Shown: piece after piece, positions 8,693 through 15,678 of the stretch
Numbering within the stretch: the stretch's first letter is position 1
Layout of the letters: each line of letters starts with the position of its first letter
Source of the DNA: Nocardia bovistercoris
GTDB lineage: Bacteria > Actinomycetota > Actinomycetes > Mycobacteriales > Mycobacteriaceae
Length of the DNA: 64,000 nucleotides
Assembly (NCBI RefSeq): GCF_015674855.1
Contig: NZ_JADMLG010000002.1
Location: 310,001 to 374,000, forward strand
Direction of reading: 5' to 3'
The notes under the pieces: model-generated
Told to the model about the DNA's origin: nothing
The model's database searches: none
Seen by the model: only the letters and a program-made list of their open reading frames with translations
Made by a program: the position numbers and the translations under genes

Positions 8693-9640
8693 GTGCGGAC
8701 GCTGCTGATCGTGAATCCGAATGCCACCTCGACGACGCCTGCGACCAGGGATCTGCTGGCGCACGCGCTGGAGAGCCGCACTCAGCTCACGGTCGCGCAC
8801 ACCCAGCACCGAGGGCATGCGGCGGAGTTGGCGCAGTGGGCATCGACCAACGAGATGGACCTGATCGTGGTGCACGGCGGCGACGGCACGGTGAACGAGA
8901 CGATCAACGGTTTCCTGCCGCTGCCCGAACTCGACGACGGCGGCGCCTGGCTGCCGCGCCTGGGCGTGATTCCCGGCGGTTCGGCGAATGTGTTCGCGCG
9001 GGCGCTCGGAATTTCTCCCGACCCGGTCACGGCGACGAATCAGTTGATCGACCTGTTGACCTTGGAGGGCGATCGCCGGATCGGGCTCGGGCTGGCCGAC
9101 GATCGCTGGTTCACCTTCAGCGCGGGCGTCGGGCTCGACGCGGATGTGTGCGAGGCGATCGACGCGGGTCGCGCCAATGGGCACCCGGCCACACCCGCCC
9201 GCTATATTCGAACAACTGTGCGACAATTTTTCCGGGCAAAGCGGAAGGAGCCGACCGTGCGGATCGAAATACCCGGATTCGACCCGGTCGACGAGGTCCA
9301 TTACGCCTTCATAACGAACGCGAGCCCGTGGACGTACCTGAACTCGACGCCGGTGCACACCAATCCCGGCACCACGTTCGAGACCGGGCTCGGCGTGTTC
9401 GCCGTACGGTCGATGGCGGTCCTGCCAACCCTGGCGCTCTCCCGCCAGCTCCTGATGCCCGACGGAAATCCCAAGGCGCGCAATTTATTTCGTGAGGACG
9501 ACGTGCCGTCGGCGCGTGTCGAGACGACCGAGCCGATCGGTCTGCAAATCGACGGCGACTTTATCGGCAAGCGAAACGTGGTGGATTTCACCTCGGTGCC
9601 GGACGTGCTGGAGGTCGTCGCTCCGCGGCCGCGGCGATGA
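8693..9640 (+). CDS. diacylglycerol kinase catalytic-domain protein (lipid/sphingosine kinase-like)
   Basis: A 315-residue enzyme of the DAGK_cat family, which phosphorylates lipid hydroxyl groups with ATP. Seen: VNPNATSTT near the N-terminus, the nucleotide loop GGDGTVNETINGF (residues about 63-75) and GVIPGGSANVFARALGI, followed by a C-terminal beta-rich domain with the conserved LQIDGDFIG. It corresponds to Rv3218, located just before whiB1 in mycobacteria. Candidate substrates are diacylglycerol or phosphatidylinositol-mannoside precursors, which the sequence cannot separate. The start is fixed by a TAGGCT element 6 nt upstream. Confidence 0.82.
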   Translation: MRTLLIVNPNATSTTPATRDLLAHALESRTQLTVAHTQHRGHAAELAQWASTNEMDLIVVHGGDGTVNETINGFLPLPELDDGGAWLPRLGVIPGGSANVFARALGISPDPVTATNQLIDLLTLEGDRRIGLGLADDRWFTFSAGVGLDADVCEAIDAGRANGHPATPARYIRTTVRQFFRAKRKEPTVRIEIPGFDPVDEVHYAFITNASPWTYLNSTPVHTNPGTTFETGLGVFAVRSMAVLPTLALSRQLLMPDGNPKARNLFREDDVPSARVETTEPIGLQIDGDFIGKRNVVDFTSVPDVLEVVAPRPRR

Positions 9641-9653
9641 GGACACTTCACAA

Positions 9654-9687
9654 AAAACCCGGTAGTTGTGCTGCGAAAACCCGGTAG
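9654..9687. repeat. direct repeat of AAAACCCGGTAG, 22 bp apart
   Basis: Two exact copies of a 12-mer begin at 9654 and 9676, on the same helix face two turns apart, in the long whiB1 leader. The spacing suggests cooperative protein binding. Confidence 0.5.
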
Positions 9688-9758
9688 ACCGAGTACAAAG
9701 GACCGGGCAGGTTCCCCCATGTGGGGACTCTCAGAGCGTGAGCTTCCCCACGGTGCGC

Positions 9759-9801
9759 CGTAGACCTATTGACATCTACGGTGTTCGTGAAAGCATTCAC
9801 A
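9759..9801 (+). promoter_or_regulatory. whiB1 control region: CRP-like site and a second dyad
   Basis: CGTGA-N6-TCACA at 9786-9801 matches the CRP/Rv3676 consensus TGTGA-N6-TCACA except at the first base. Regulation of whiB1 by this cAMP receptor is established in M. tuberculosis. Just upstream a dyad CGTAGA/TCTACG (9759-9764 and 9775-9780) brackets TTGACA at 9769, a plausible -35 box. Confidence 0.65.
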
Positions 9802-9892
9802 AGCAACCGTGCGGAAACATTCAAGTCGCACAAGTGAACGAACCACAAACCGTCGGCGCCCTTTGCGGCGCCCAGTAAAGGAGCAGAGGATA

Positions 9893-10147
9893 ATGGACTG
9901 GCGCCACAAGGCCATCTGTCGCGACGAGGACCCCGAGCTGTTCTTCCCGGTGGGTAACAGCGGTCCTGCGCTCGCGCAGATTGCCGATGCCAAGCTGGTC
10001 TGCGCTCGCTGCCCCGTTACCGCCGACTGCCTGTCCTGGGCCCTGAAGTCCGGGCAGGATGCCGGCGTGTGGGGCGGTATGAGCGAGGACGAGCGCCGTG
10101 CGCTCAAGCGTCGCAACGCGCGCACTCGCACACGCACCGTCGTCTGA
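9893..10147 (+). CDS. whiB1: WhiB1 iron-sulfur transcription factor
   Basis: An 84-residue nitric-oxide-sensitive [4Fe-4S] regulator that binds the primary sigma factor. Cluster ligands are C9, C37, C40 and C46, followed by the G-V-W-G-G turn at 58-62 and an Arg/Lys-rich DNA-binding tail (RRALKRRNARTRTRT). The N-terminus MDWRHKAICRDEDPELFFPV is essentially that of mycobacterial WhiB1. The ATG at 9893 follows AAAGGAG. A 250-nt upstream region carries a CRP-like site and repeats, and a strong double hairpin closes the transcript, so this is a single-gene unit. Confidence 0.95.
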   Translation: MDWRHKAICRDEDPELFFPVGNSGPALAQIADAKLVCARCPVTADCLSWALKSGQDAGVWGGMSEDERRALKRRNARTRTRTVV

Positions 10148-10160
10148 TTTCGACGACGGC

Positions 10161-10236
10161 GTTGCCGGACCATTCAGCCCGGCCCGGCAACGCATTTCGG
10201 CCCGGCACCCGCGAGGTGCCGGGCTCAATTTGTTTT
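10161..10236 (+). terminator. double-hairpin terminator of whiB1
   Basis: The first stem pairs GTTGCCGG (10161) with CCGGCAAC (10184). The second pairs GCCCGGCAC (10200) with GTGCCGGGC (10216) across 7 nt and is followed by the T-rich TCAATTTGTTTT, the most classical intrinsic terminator in the window. Confidence 0.8.
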
Positions 10237-10352
10237 CGGACGGGAATTACCGCCGCGCGCGAATCCGCGAACCGTGAATCCGAAGAATCCGGCAGCGCAC
10301 AGAATCCGGCAATGCGGACTTCGATGCGGATGGCGCGGGCGGTTTTTCGCGT

Positions 10353-11867
10353 TCAGCGCGCCGAACGGCGGCCGAGCGGAACCCGAAGCACCGCATCGGT
10401 ACCGACGTCGGCGCCGGGGTGTAATCCGATCGAACCGCCCAATTCCGCGGTGACGAGCGTGCGAACGATCTGCAATCCCAGCCGATCCGAGGCCTCGAGA
10501 CTGAAACCGGGCGGCAATCCGCGTCCGTCGTCACTGATGATCACGTCGAGCCAGCGCGCCGACCGCTCGGAACGTATTGTGACGGTGCCGTTCTCGCCCG
10601 AATCGAAGGCGTGCTCGATGGCGTTCTGCACCAACTCTGTGAGAACCATCACCAATGGCGTCGCGCGTTCGGCGGAGAACACGCCGAGCGAACCCGCCCG
10701 GCGCACCTTGATTCTCGTGGTGTGCACGGTAGCGACATCGGCCATGATCGGCAGCAGGCGATCCACGACTTCGTCGAGATCGACCTCCTCGTCCACCGAC
10801 ATCGACAGCATCTCGTGCACCGACGCGATCGAGGTGACGCGGCGCACCGACTCGGTGAGCGCGACCTGCGCCTCCTCGTTCTCGGTGCGCCTGGCCTGCA
10901 ACCGCAGCAGCGCGGCCACCGTCTGCAGATTGTTCTTGACCCGGTGGTGGATCTCCCGGATGGTGGCGTCCTTGCTGAGCAGCGCGCGATCGCGGCGCTT
11001 GACCTCGGTGACGTCGCGGACCAGCACCGCCGCACCCGCGAGTTCACCGTGCGGGCGCAGCACCAGCGTGCGCAACAGCACCGTGGCGCCGCGCGCCTCC
11101 ACCTCCATGCGCCTGCCGGTGCGACCCGCGAGCGCGGCCTGGATGTCGCCGACCACCTCCTGCGCGTCGAAGGGGTCGGTGATCAGCGAGCGCGTGGTGA
11201 TCGCGAGATCCTGGCCCGCCAGATCGGCCTGCAGGCCCATCCGGTGATACGCCGACAGCGCGTTCGGACTCGCGTAGACCACGATGCCCTCGGTGTCGAG
11301 CCGGATGAAACCGTCGCCCGCGCGCGGACTGGAGTGCGTGGCGGCCCGATCCTCCGGGGTCGGGAACGAGCCGTCGGCGATCATCTGGCACAGATCGTCC
11401 GCGCAGGCCACGTAGGCGATCTCCAAGGTGGAGCGCACCCGAGAGCGCTGCACGTCGGTGTCGCGGCTCAGCACCGCGATCACATCGTCGCCGCAGCGCA
11501 CCGGGATGGCCTCGCGAATGGCGTGCACCGGATACGGGTGGTAGACGCCCTTGGATTCGATATCGCTGTCGGAGCGGACGACCGTGCCGGTGGTCAACGC
11601 CTCGAAGACCTGCGGGTGCTCCTCGCGCAAAGCGCTTGTCCCCACCTTGTCCTCGATGTGGGCCGTCGACGCGGTGGTCGGGCGACACTGAGCGACACAG
11701 ACCACGTCGGCGCCGTCCACGATCGGACCTGCGCCGACCCACAGCAGCAGATCGGCGAACGACAGATCCGCGAGCAACTGCCAATCACCCACCACCCGCT
11801 GTAAGTGGTCGACGGCGACGCCGGGTAGGTCGGTGTGTTCGGCGAGTAGCTCACTCAGTGTCGACAC
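10353..11867 (-). CDS. pdtaS: PdtaS cytoplasmic sensor histidine kinase
   Basis: A 504-residue kinase of the HisKA_2/HWE type without membrane segments. An N-terminal GAF-like domain (residues about 1-150) and a PAS-like domain (about 170-280) precede the phosphoacceptor helix IHHRVKNNLQTVAALLRLQA and the ATPase domain with QNAIEHAF and DDGRGLPPGFS. In mycobacteria PdtaS phosphorylates PdtaR, an ANTAR RNA-binding antiterminator; the partner is not in this window. It follows the biotinyl-protein gene by 19 nt on the same strand, the same order as Rv3221c-Rv3220c, so the two are probably co-transcribed. Confidence 0.85.
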   Translation of the reverse strand: MSTLSELLAEHTDLPGVAVDHLQRVVGDWQLLADLSFADLLLWVGAGPIVDGADVVCVAQCRPTTASTAHIEDKVGTSALREEHPQVFEALTTGTVVRSDSDIESKGVYHPYPVHAIREAIPVRCGDDVIAVLSRDTDVQRSRVRSTLEIAYVACADDLCQMIADGSFPTPEDRAATHSSPRAGDGFIRLDTEGIVVYASPNALSAYHRMGLQADLAGQDLAITTRSLITDPFDAQEVVGDIQAALAGRTGRRMEVEARGATVLLRTLVLRPHGELAGAAVLVRDVTEVKRRDRALLSKDATIREIHHRVKNNLQTVAALLRLQARRTENEEAQVALTESVRRVTSIASVHEMLSMSVDEEVDLDEVVDRLLPIMADVATVHTTRIKVRRAGSLGVFSAERATPLVMVLTELVQNAIEHAFDSGENGTVTIRSERSARWLDVIISDDGRGLPPGFSLEASDRLGLQIVRTLVTAELGGSIGLHPGADVGTDAVLRVPLGRRSAR

Positions 11868-11886
11868 GTCGGATCCGCCGTTTCGT

Positions 11887-12102
11887 TCAGGAGATGACGG
11901 CGATCAGATCGCCCTGCTGTAGCACCTGGCCGGGCTCGACGGCGATCGAGGTGATCTCGCCCTCGACCTCGGTGAGCACCGGGATCTCCATCTTCATCGA
12001 TTCCAGCAGCACCAGAGTCTGGTCGAGGCGCACCGTGTCACCCACGGCGACCTCGACCGTGAGGACCGTGGACACCATCTCCGCGCGCACTTCTTCAGCC
12101 AT
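11887..12102 (-). CDS. biotinylated protein TB7.3 (biotin/lipoyl attachment domain)
   Basis: A 71-residue single-domain biotin carrier protein. ESMKMEIP at residues 34-41 carries the biotinylated Lys37, flanked by the two half-barrels VGDTVRLDQTLVLLE and PGQVLQQGDLIAVIS. Free-standing biotinyl domains like this accompany acyl-CoA carboxylases in mycobacteria, but no carboxylase gene is adjacent. ATG 12102 is chosen from the family length of 71 and a GGGGTG upstream. It leads the operon with pdtaS. Confidence 0.88.
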   Translation of the reverse strand: MAEEVRAEMVSTVLTVEVAVGDTVRLDQTLVLLESMKMEIPVLTEVEGEITSIAVEPGQVLQQGDLIAVIS

Positions 12103-12232
12103 GACACCCCATTCGTTCGTCGTCGATTCGGCCTTAAGTATCCGCTGACGGTACAGCCAACCACACGTGGAAGAATGTTCTTCGTTCAGATGTGGTCCCC
12201 GCACCGTCGGGGAGGATCCGGAGGTCTACCGA

Positions 12233-12307
12233 ATGGGTAAGCGCGGACGTAAGAAGCGCAGCCGCAAGGGAAATGCGGCCAATCACGGCAAGCGTCCCAA
12301 CGCCTGA
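12233..12307 (+). CDS. 50S ribosomal protein bL37 (24 aa)
   Basis: A 24-residue, extremely basic peptide: MGKRGRKKRSRKGN then AANHGKRPNA. It matches the small actinobacterial ribosomal protein bL37 found in mycobacterial 50S structures and often annotated as an AURKAIP1/COX24-domain protein. The ATG at 12233 has GGAGG at 12211-12215 and GGAGG-like GGAGGT at 12220-12225 upstream. It is usually overlooked because of its size. A strong terminator hairpin follows 17 nt after the stop. Confidence 0.85.
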   Translation: MGKRGRKKRSRKGNAANHGKRPNA

Positions 12308-12323
12308 GTCGCGCCGGGAACAT

Positions 12324-12364
12324 CGAGCGGCCCGCACCTCCTACTCGGAGCTGCGGGCCGCTCG
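12324..12364. terminator. 13-bp stem-loop terminator after bL37
   Basis: CGAGCGGCCCGCA and its exact complement flank a 15-nt loop. It lies between bL37 and the convergent rshA gene and probably ends both transcripts. Confidence 0.75.
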
Positions 12365-12416
12365 GTGTTCGGGCTGACGCGGTTCGAGCTGAAACAGTCC
12401 GGCCGACACAGCCGGG

Positions 12417-12701
12417 CTAACTCTCGGTGGTCTCGATCCTGGTGATGGTGACCGACTTACGGATCTCGAGGGTCAGCCGGTCGCGCAGCGCGTCGGGCGC
12501 GCGATCGCCGCCGCACTTGCGGCTCAACAGATCCTTGACCTTCTCCTCGATGCCGTACGCCTCGATACAGGGCGAGCAGTGGTCCATGTGGTGCCGCAGC
12601 CGCTCCCGCGTCGCCTCGTCGCATTCGCCGTCGAGCATCAGCCAGACATCCGCGAGCACCGCCGTGCAATCGAGCTCCGTATCGGGGTCCCGCTCGCTCA
12701 C
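12417..12701 (-). CDS. rshA: RshA, mycothiol-system zinc anti-sigma factor
   Basis: A 94-residue ZAS-family anti-sigma factor that holds SigH until oxidation breaks zinc binding. The motif H38-x3-C42-x2-C45 (HHMDHCSPC) is intact, with additional Cys at 12, 27 and 63. The C-terminal third is variable, as in the family. Its ATG overlaps the sigH stop as ATGA (4 nt), so the pair is translationally coupled, which keeps sigma and anti-sigma in balance. Confidence 0.92.
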   Translation of the reverse strand: MSERDPDTELDCTAVLADVWLMLDGECDEATRERLRHHMDHCSPCIEAYGIEEKVKDLLSRKCGGDRAPDALRDRLTLEIRKSVTITRIETTES

Positions 12702-13483
12702 TGCTTGACCTCCTGGCGATCACTCCGGTTGAACCCGCGCTCGCGCGCCACATCGGCGAGCAAACCCTTCAACTGCTTGCGGCCGCGGTGCAGCCGAGAC
12801 ATCACCGTACCGATAGGAGTGCCCATGATGTCGGCTATCTCCTTGTACGGGAACCCTTCGACATCGGCGTAGTACACCGCCATCCGGAATTCCTCCGGCA
12901 ATTCCTGCAACGCGGACTTGATGTCGTCGTCGGGCAGCGCGTCGAGTGCTTCCACCTCGGCCGAACGCAGGCCCGTCGAACTGTGCTCGGCGGTGGCGGC
13001 CAACTGCCAGTCGGTGATCTCGTCGGTGGGGTACTGCGCGGGCTGGCGCTGCTTCTTGCGATAGGAGTTGATGTAGGTGTTGGTCAGGATCCGATAGAGC
13101 CAGGCACGCAGGTTGGTGCCCTCCTTGAAGGATTTGAAGCCCTGGAATGCCTTCACATAGGTTTCCTGGACCAGATCCTCGGCGTCGGCGGGATTGCGCG
13201 TCATGCGCAGCGCCGCGCCGTAGAGCTGGTCGAGCAGCGGGAGCGCATCGCGCTCGAACCGCCGGGCCAGTCCGGCCTCGTCGGCCGGGGCCGCCGCGTC
13301 ATCGTCGAGCGCGCGGCCGAGCGTGTCCTCGGTCACCGCGTCATCGTCGCTCGTCACACCTGTCCCTTCGATCGGCGTACCTGCCAAATCTACCGGCAAG
13401 TTCGGATCGGCGGATGAGCGCGGGTGGTACGGCCCTGTCGCGGGCGACACCGGGCGTTCGTCGAGCAGTACTGGCACCGACAT
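12698..13483 (-). CDS. sigH: SigH/SigR-type ECF RNA polymerase sigma factor
   Basis: A 261-residue ECF sigma factor for thiol-oxidative and heat stress. Region 2 contains [20 protein letters not shown] and the [20 protein letters not shown] segment; region 4 contains [20 protein letters not shown] and a [18 protein letters not shown] helix-turn-helix. About 65 Pro/Asp-rich residues precede region 2. ATG 13483 follows GAAGGAG. A GGAACA-N17-GTT promoter of its own class lies about 90 nt upstream, consistent with positive autoregulation known for SigH. The gene is coupled to rshA. Confidence 0.92.
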   Translation of the reverse strand: MSVPVLLDERPVSPATGPYHPRSSADPNLPVDLAGTPIEGTGVTSDDDAVTEDTLGRALDDDAAAPADEAGLARRFERDALPLLDQLYGAALRMTRNPADAEDLVQETYVKAFQGFKSFKEGTNLRAWLYRILTNTYINSYRKKQRQPAQYPTDEITDWQLAATAEHSSTGLRSAEVEALDALPDDDIKSALQELPEEFRMAVYYADVEGFPYKEIADIMGTPIGTVMSRLHRGRKQLKGLLADVARERGFNRSDRQEVKQ

Positions 13484-13569
13484 CTCTCCTTCACGTCGTG
13501 CGGGCCGGGTCGCGCGGATTGGCTGTCGCCGCCGAGCTGTGGCCTTCCGCGCGTCGTCTATTCGCATGC

Positions 13570-13596
13570 AACAGGAGTGGCCCCCGCCGTGTTCCC
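13570..13596 (-). promoter_or_regulatory. SigH-type promoter upstream of sigH
   Basis: On the minus strand GGGAACA (13596-13590) is followed after 17 nt by GTT (13572-13570), fitting the GGAAY-N16-18-GTT pattern of SigH/SigR promoters. It predicts autoactivation. Confidence 0.65.
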
Positions 13597-13658
13597 GCAC
13601 CGGCCGTGCGCGCGGCGTCGGCGCGTGAATCGGTGGCGGCCACGGGTACCCGGGTCGC

Positions 13659-13664
13659 TAGAGT
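13659..13664 (+). promoter_or_regulatory. leaderless -10 element TAGAGT
   Basis: TAGAGT ends 7 nt before the ATG at 13672. Confidence 0.55.
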
Positions 13665-13671
13665 GGCCGCC

Positions 13672-14163
13672 ATGGCAGGCGCTTCGACCCCCGCGATCCG
13701 CACGCTGACCGCGGCGAAGATCCCCCACCGGGTGCATTCCTACACCCACGATCCGCGCAGCGACTCCTACGGCGCCGAAGCCGTCGACGCGCTGGCCGCC
13801 GACCTCGGACTCGCGGCCGCGCAGATCTTCAAGACCTTGGTCATCGAGTTGTCCACCGGCGCACTGGCGGTCGCGGTGCTGCCGGTGCCCGACTCGCTGT
13901 CGCTCAAGGCCGCGGCGGCGGCGCTCGGCGCGCCGAAGGCGGCGATGGCGGACAAGGTCAAAGCCGAACGCGCCACCGGGTATGTGCTCGGCGGCATATC
14001 GCCGCTCGGGCAGCGCAAATCGCTGCCGACGGTGGTCGACGCCTCGGCGCTGAACTGGGAGCGAATCCTGTGCAGCGCGGGCAAGCGGGGTCTCGAGATC
14101 GATCTCGCGCCCGCCGACCTGATCGCGACCACGGCGGCGGTCACCGCGCAGATCACCGCGTAG
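13672..14163 (+). CDS. ybaK: YbaK/EbsC-family Cys-tRNA(Pro) deacylase
   Basis: A 163-residue editing-domain protein that hydrolyses Cys mischarged on tRNA-Pro. Seen: TPAIRTLTAAKIPHRVHSY at the N-terminus, QIFKTLVIE with the catalytic Lys, LPVPDSLSLKAAAAALG, and the substrate loop YVLGGISPLGQRKSLPTVVD. Length and motif order match free-standing YbaK. The ATG at 13672 is set by the leaderless promoter. It is divergent from sigH, with the two promoters about 75 bp apart, and followed by an unrelated secreted protein. Confidence 0.88.
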   Translation: MAGASTPAIRTLTAAKIPHRVHSYTHDPRSDSYGAEAVDALAADLGLAAAQIFKTLVIELSTGALAVAVLPVPDSLSLKAAAAALGAPKAAMADKVKAERATGYVLGGISPLGQRKSLPTVVDASALNWERILCSAGKRGLEIDLAPADLIATTAAVTAQITA

Positions 14164-14393
14164 ACACCGAGGTGCGGCCCGCCATCGCAAGGCCGGGCCA
14201 TCGGACAACTCCGCGGCGAAAGCCGATACGAGGACCGGCCCATTCCACGCCGAGACATCCGAGTGGTCGAACCATTCGATGGGTGAACCATCCGAGGGCG
14301 GTGGCCGCGACGAATGCATTACGGCGCCGACCGGTAGCACCGTCGCGCGCCGCGACAAACCGTCCGGCTCGACCGCTCCGACTCGAGGATGTG

Positions 14394-14696
14394 ATGCGAA
14401 TGTCCACGCTCCGCCCGCGCACCGTCACCGTCGCTCTCATCGGCGCCGCGGTATTCGGCCTCGGCGCGACGATCACGGCGACACCCGCCGTCGCCGCGCC
14501 CTACGCACCGGCTCCCGCGTGGTTCGACGGTCCTTTCACCGGACCGAACGCGGCGCAGGACCCGCAGCGCGACCAGCGGGCCCAGAAGGCGGAAGACCTG
14601 GGTGGGACGGTGGTCTCCGAGGTCATCGACCTGGTCACCGGCGTCGTCACCTGCGGTATCAACATCGCGACCGACAGCGTGAAGTGCAGGCTCTGA
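14394..14696 (+). CDS. small secreted protein of unknown function
   Basis: A 100-residue protein with a clear signal peptide: basic start MRMSTLRPRT, hydrophobic VTVALIGAAVFGLGATITA and a likely cleavage after AVA before APYAPAPA. The mature part is about 65 residues and has only two Cys (CGINIATDSVKC) near the C-terminus, which could form a disulfide. GAGGA 5 nt before ATG 14394 supports the start; ATG 14400 is also possible. I do not recognise the family. The 230-nt gap before it contains no other gene. Confidence 0.6.
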   Translation: MRMSTLRPRTVTVALIGAAVFGLGATITATPAVAAPYAPAPAWFDGPFTGPNAAQDPQRDQRAQKAEDLGGTVVSEVIDLVTGVVTCGINIATDSVKCRL

Positions 14697-14702
14697 AGCC
14701 CG

Positions 14703-15494
14703 TTACAGCAGGCTGATCTGCTCGGCCCGGTCCGCGCCCGTCCCGTCGACGGCGCTCAACAGTTCAGGGCCGTTGTTCTTGACGCTGTTCACCAGGGTGG
14801 GAACCGGTCGCGCCACGATGTGCGCGACCGTTTCCGGTTTCGGCGTCTCCAGGAGTTCGGCGGGGGCGGGGCGGTCGGGGTCGAGCCAGGCGTCCCAGTG
14901 TTCGCGCGGCATCGGCAGCGGCATCCGGTCGTGGATCTTCGTCAGATCGCCGACGGCGTCGGTGGTGAGGATCGTGCACGAGAGCAGCGGGTCCGAATCC
15001 GGCAGCGCGCGGTCGCGCCAGATCGACCACAGGCCGGCCATGTAGAGACGCCCACCGTCGGCGTCGGCCATGTAGTAGGGGTGCTTGACCGGTTTCCCTT
15101 TTCCGGCGGCCGGTTCCACGATCCACTCGTACCAGCCGTCCATGGGCACCAGGCAGCGGCGGTATTTGACCGCGTCACGGAAGGACGGGGTGGTCGCGGC
15201 CTTGTCCGCGCGCGCGTTGAACAGCGGTTTGCCCTTCACCGGGACGCCCGGTTCGGCGACCTTCGTCCAGACCGGTATCAGTCCCCAGCGCATGCGCCGC
15301 AGGCGCAGTCGCGGGTCGTCGTCGGGGTGCTCGCGGTCGTGGCGTTCCACGACCGTCAGCACCTGCGTGGTCGGCGCCACGTTGTAGTTGGCGAAGGCGC
15401 CGGAATCGCCGCCCGAGGTCTCGGTCTCGTCGACGGCGTCGAGTTCGATCGCCAGCCTGCCCGGATTCGTGGTCGTGGCATAACGTCCGCACAT
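14703..15494 (-). CDS. SRAP-family protein (YedK/HMCES, DNA-protein crosslink at abasic sites)
   Basis: A 263-residue SOS-response-associated peptidase-like protein. The start is certain because the family needs Cys2: MCGRYATT begins at ATG 15494, and Cys2 forms the thiazolidine crosslink to abasic DNA. Other family signatures present are NYNVAPTTQV, RRMRWGLIPVW, FNARADKA, RRCLVPMDGWYEW with the catalytic Glu, and IHDRMPLPM. It protects abasic sites in single-stranded DNA. It corresponds to Rv3226c beside aroA. A separate leaderless or weak promoter lies in the gap to the aldehyde dehydrogenase. Confidence 0.9.
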   Translation of the reverse strand: MCGRYATTTNPGRLAIELDAVDETETSGGDSGAFANYNVAPTTQVLTVVERHDREHPDDDPRLRLRRMRWGLIPVWTKVAEPGVPVKGKPLFNARADKAATTPSFRDAVKYRRCLVPMDGWYEWIVEPAAGKGKPVKHPYYMADADGGRLYMAGLWSIWRDRALPDSDPLLSCTILTTDAVGDLTKIHDRMPLPMPREHWDAWLDPDRPAPAELLETPKPETVAHIVARPVPTLVNSVKNNGPELLSAVDGTGADRAEQISLL

Positions 15495-15559
15495 GGGTCC
15501 CATGCTGCCACCGGCGAGCGATCCGGGTCGGGAGCAATCGGGGCATACTGGTGACTAGG

Positions 15560-15586
15560 TGAGAGTTTTGACTTAGCATTCTCTCA
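15560..15586. promoter_or_regulatory. inverted repeat over a promoter-like element upstream of the aldehyde dehydrogenase
   Basis: TGAGAG and CTCTCA (6-bp arms, 15-nt spacer) enclose TTGACTTAGCAT. The arms could bind a dimeric regulator over the core promoter. No regulator gene is adjacent. Confidence 0.35.
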
Positions 15587-15678
15587 ACGACGCTCTGCTC
15601 ACGAAGACGCATCGGCGCGCCCATCGTCCCGGTTCGCGCACCGACCGGCCGCACCACAGGCAAGAGGAGATACCCACC

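Noticed and set aside
9710-9730. CCCCATGTGGGG-like sequence in the whiB1 leader as a terminator
   Set aside because: The arms leave a two-base loop and the symmetry is imperfect; it cannot form a hairpin.
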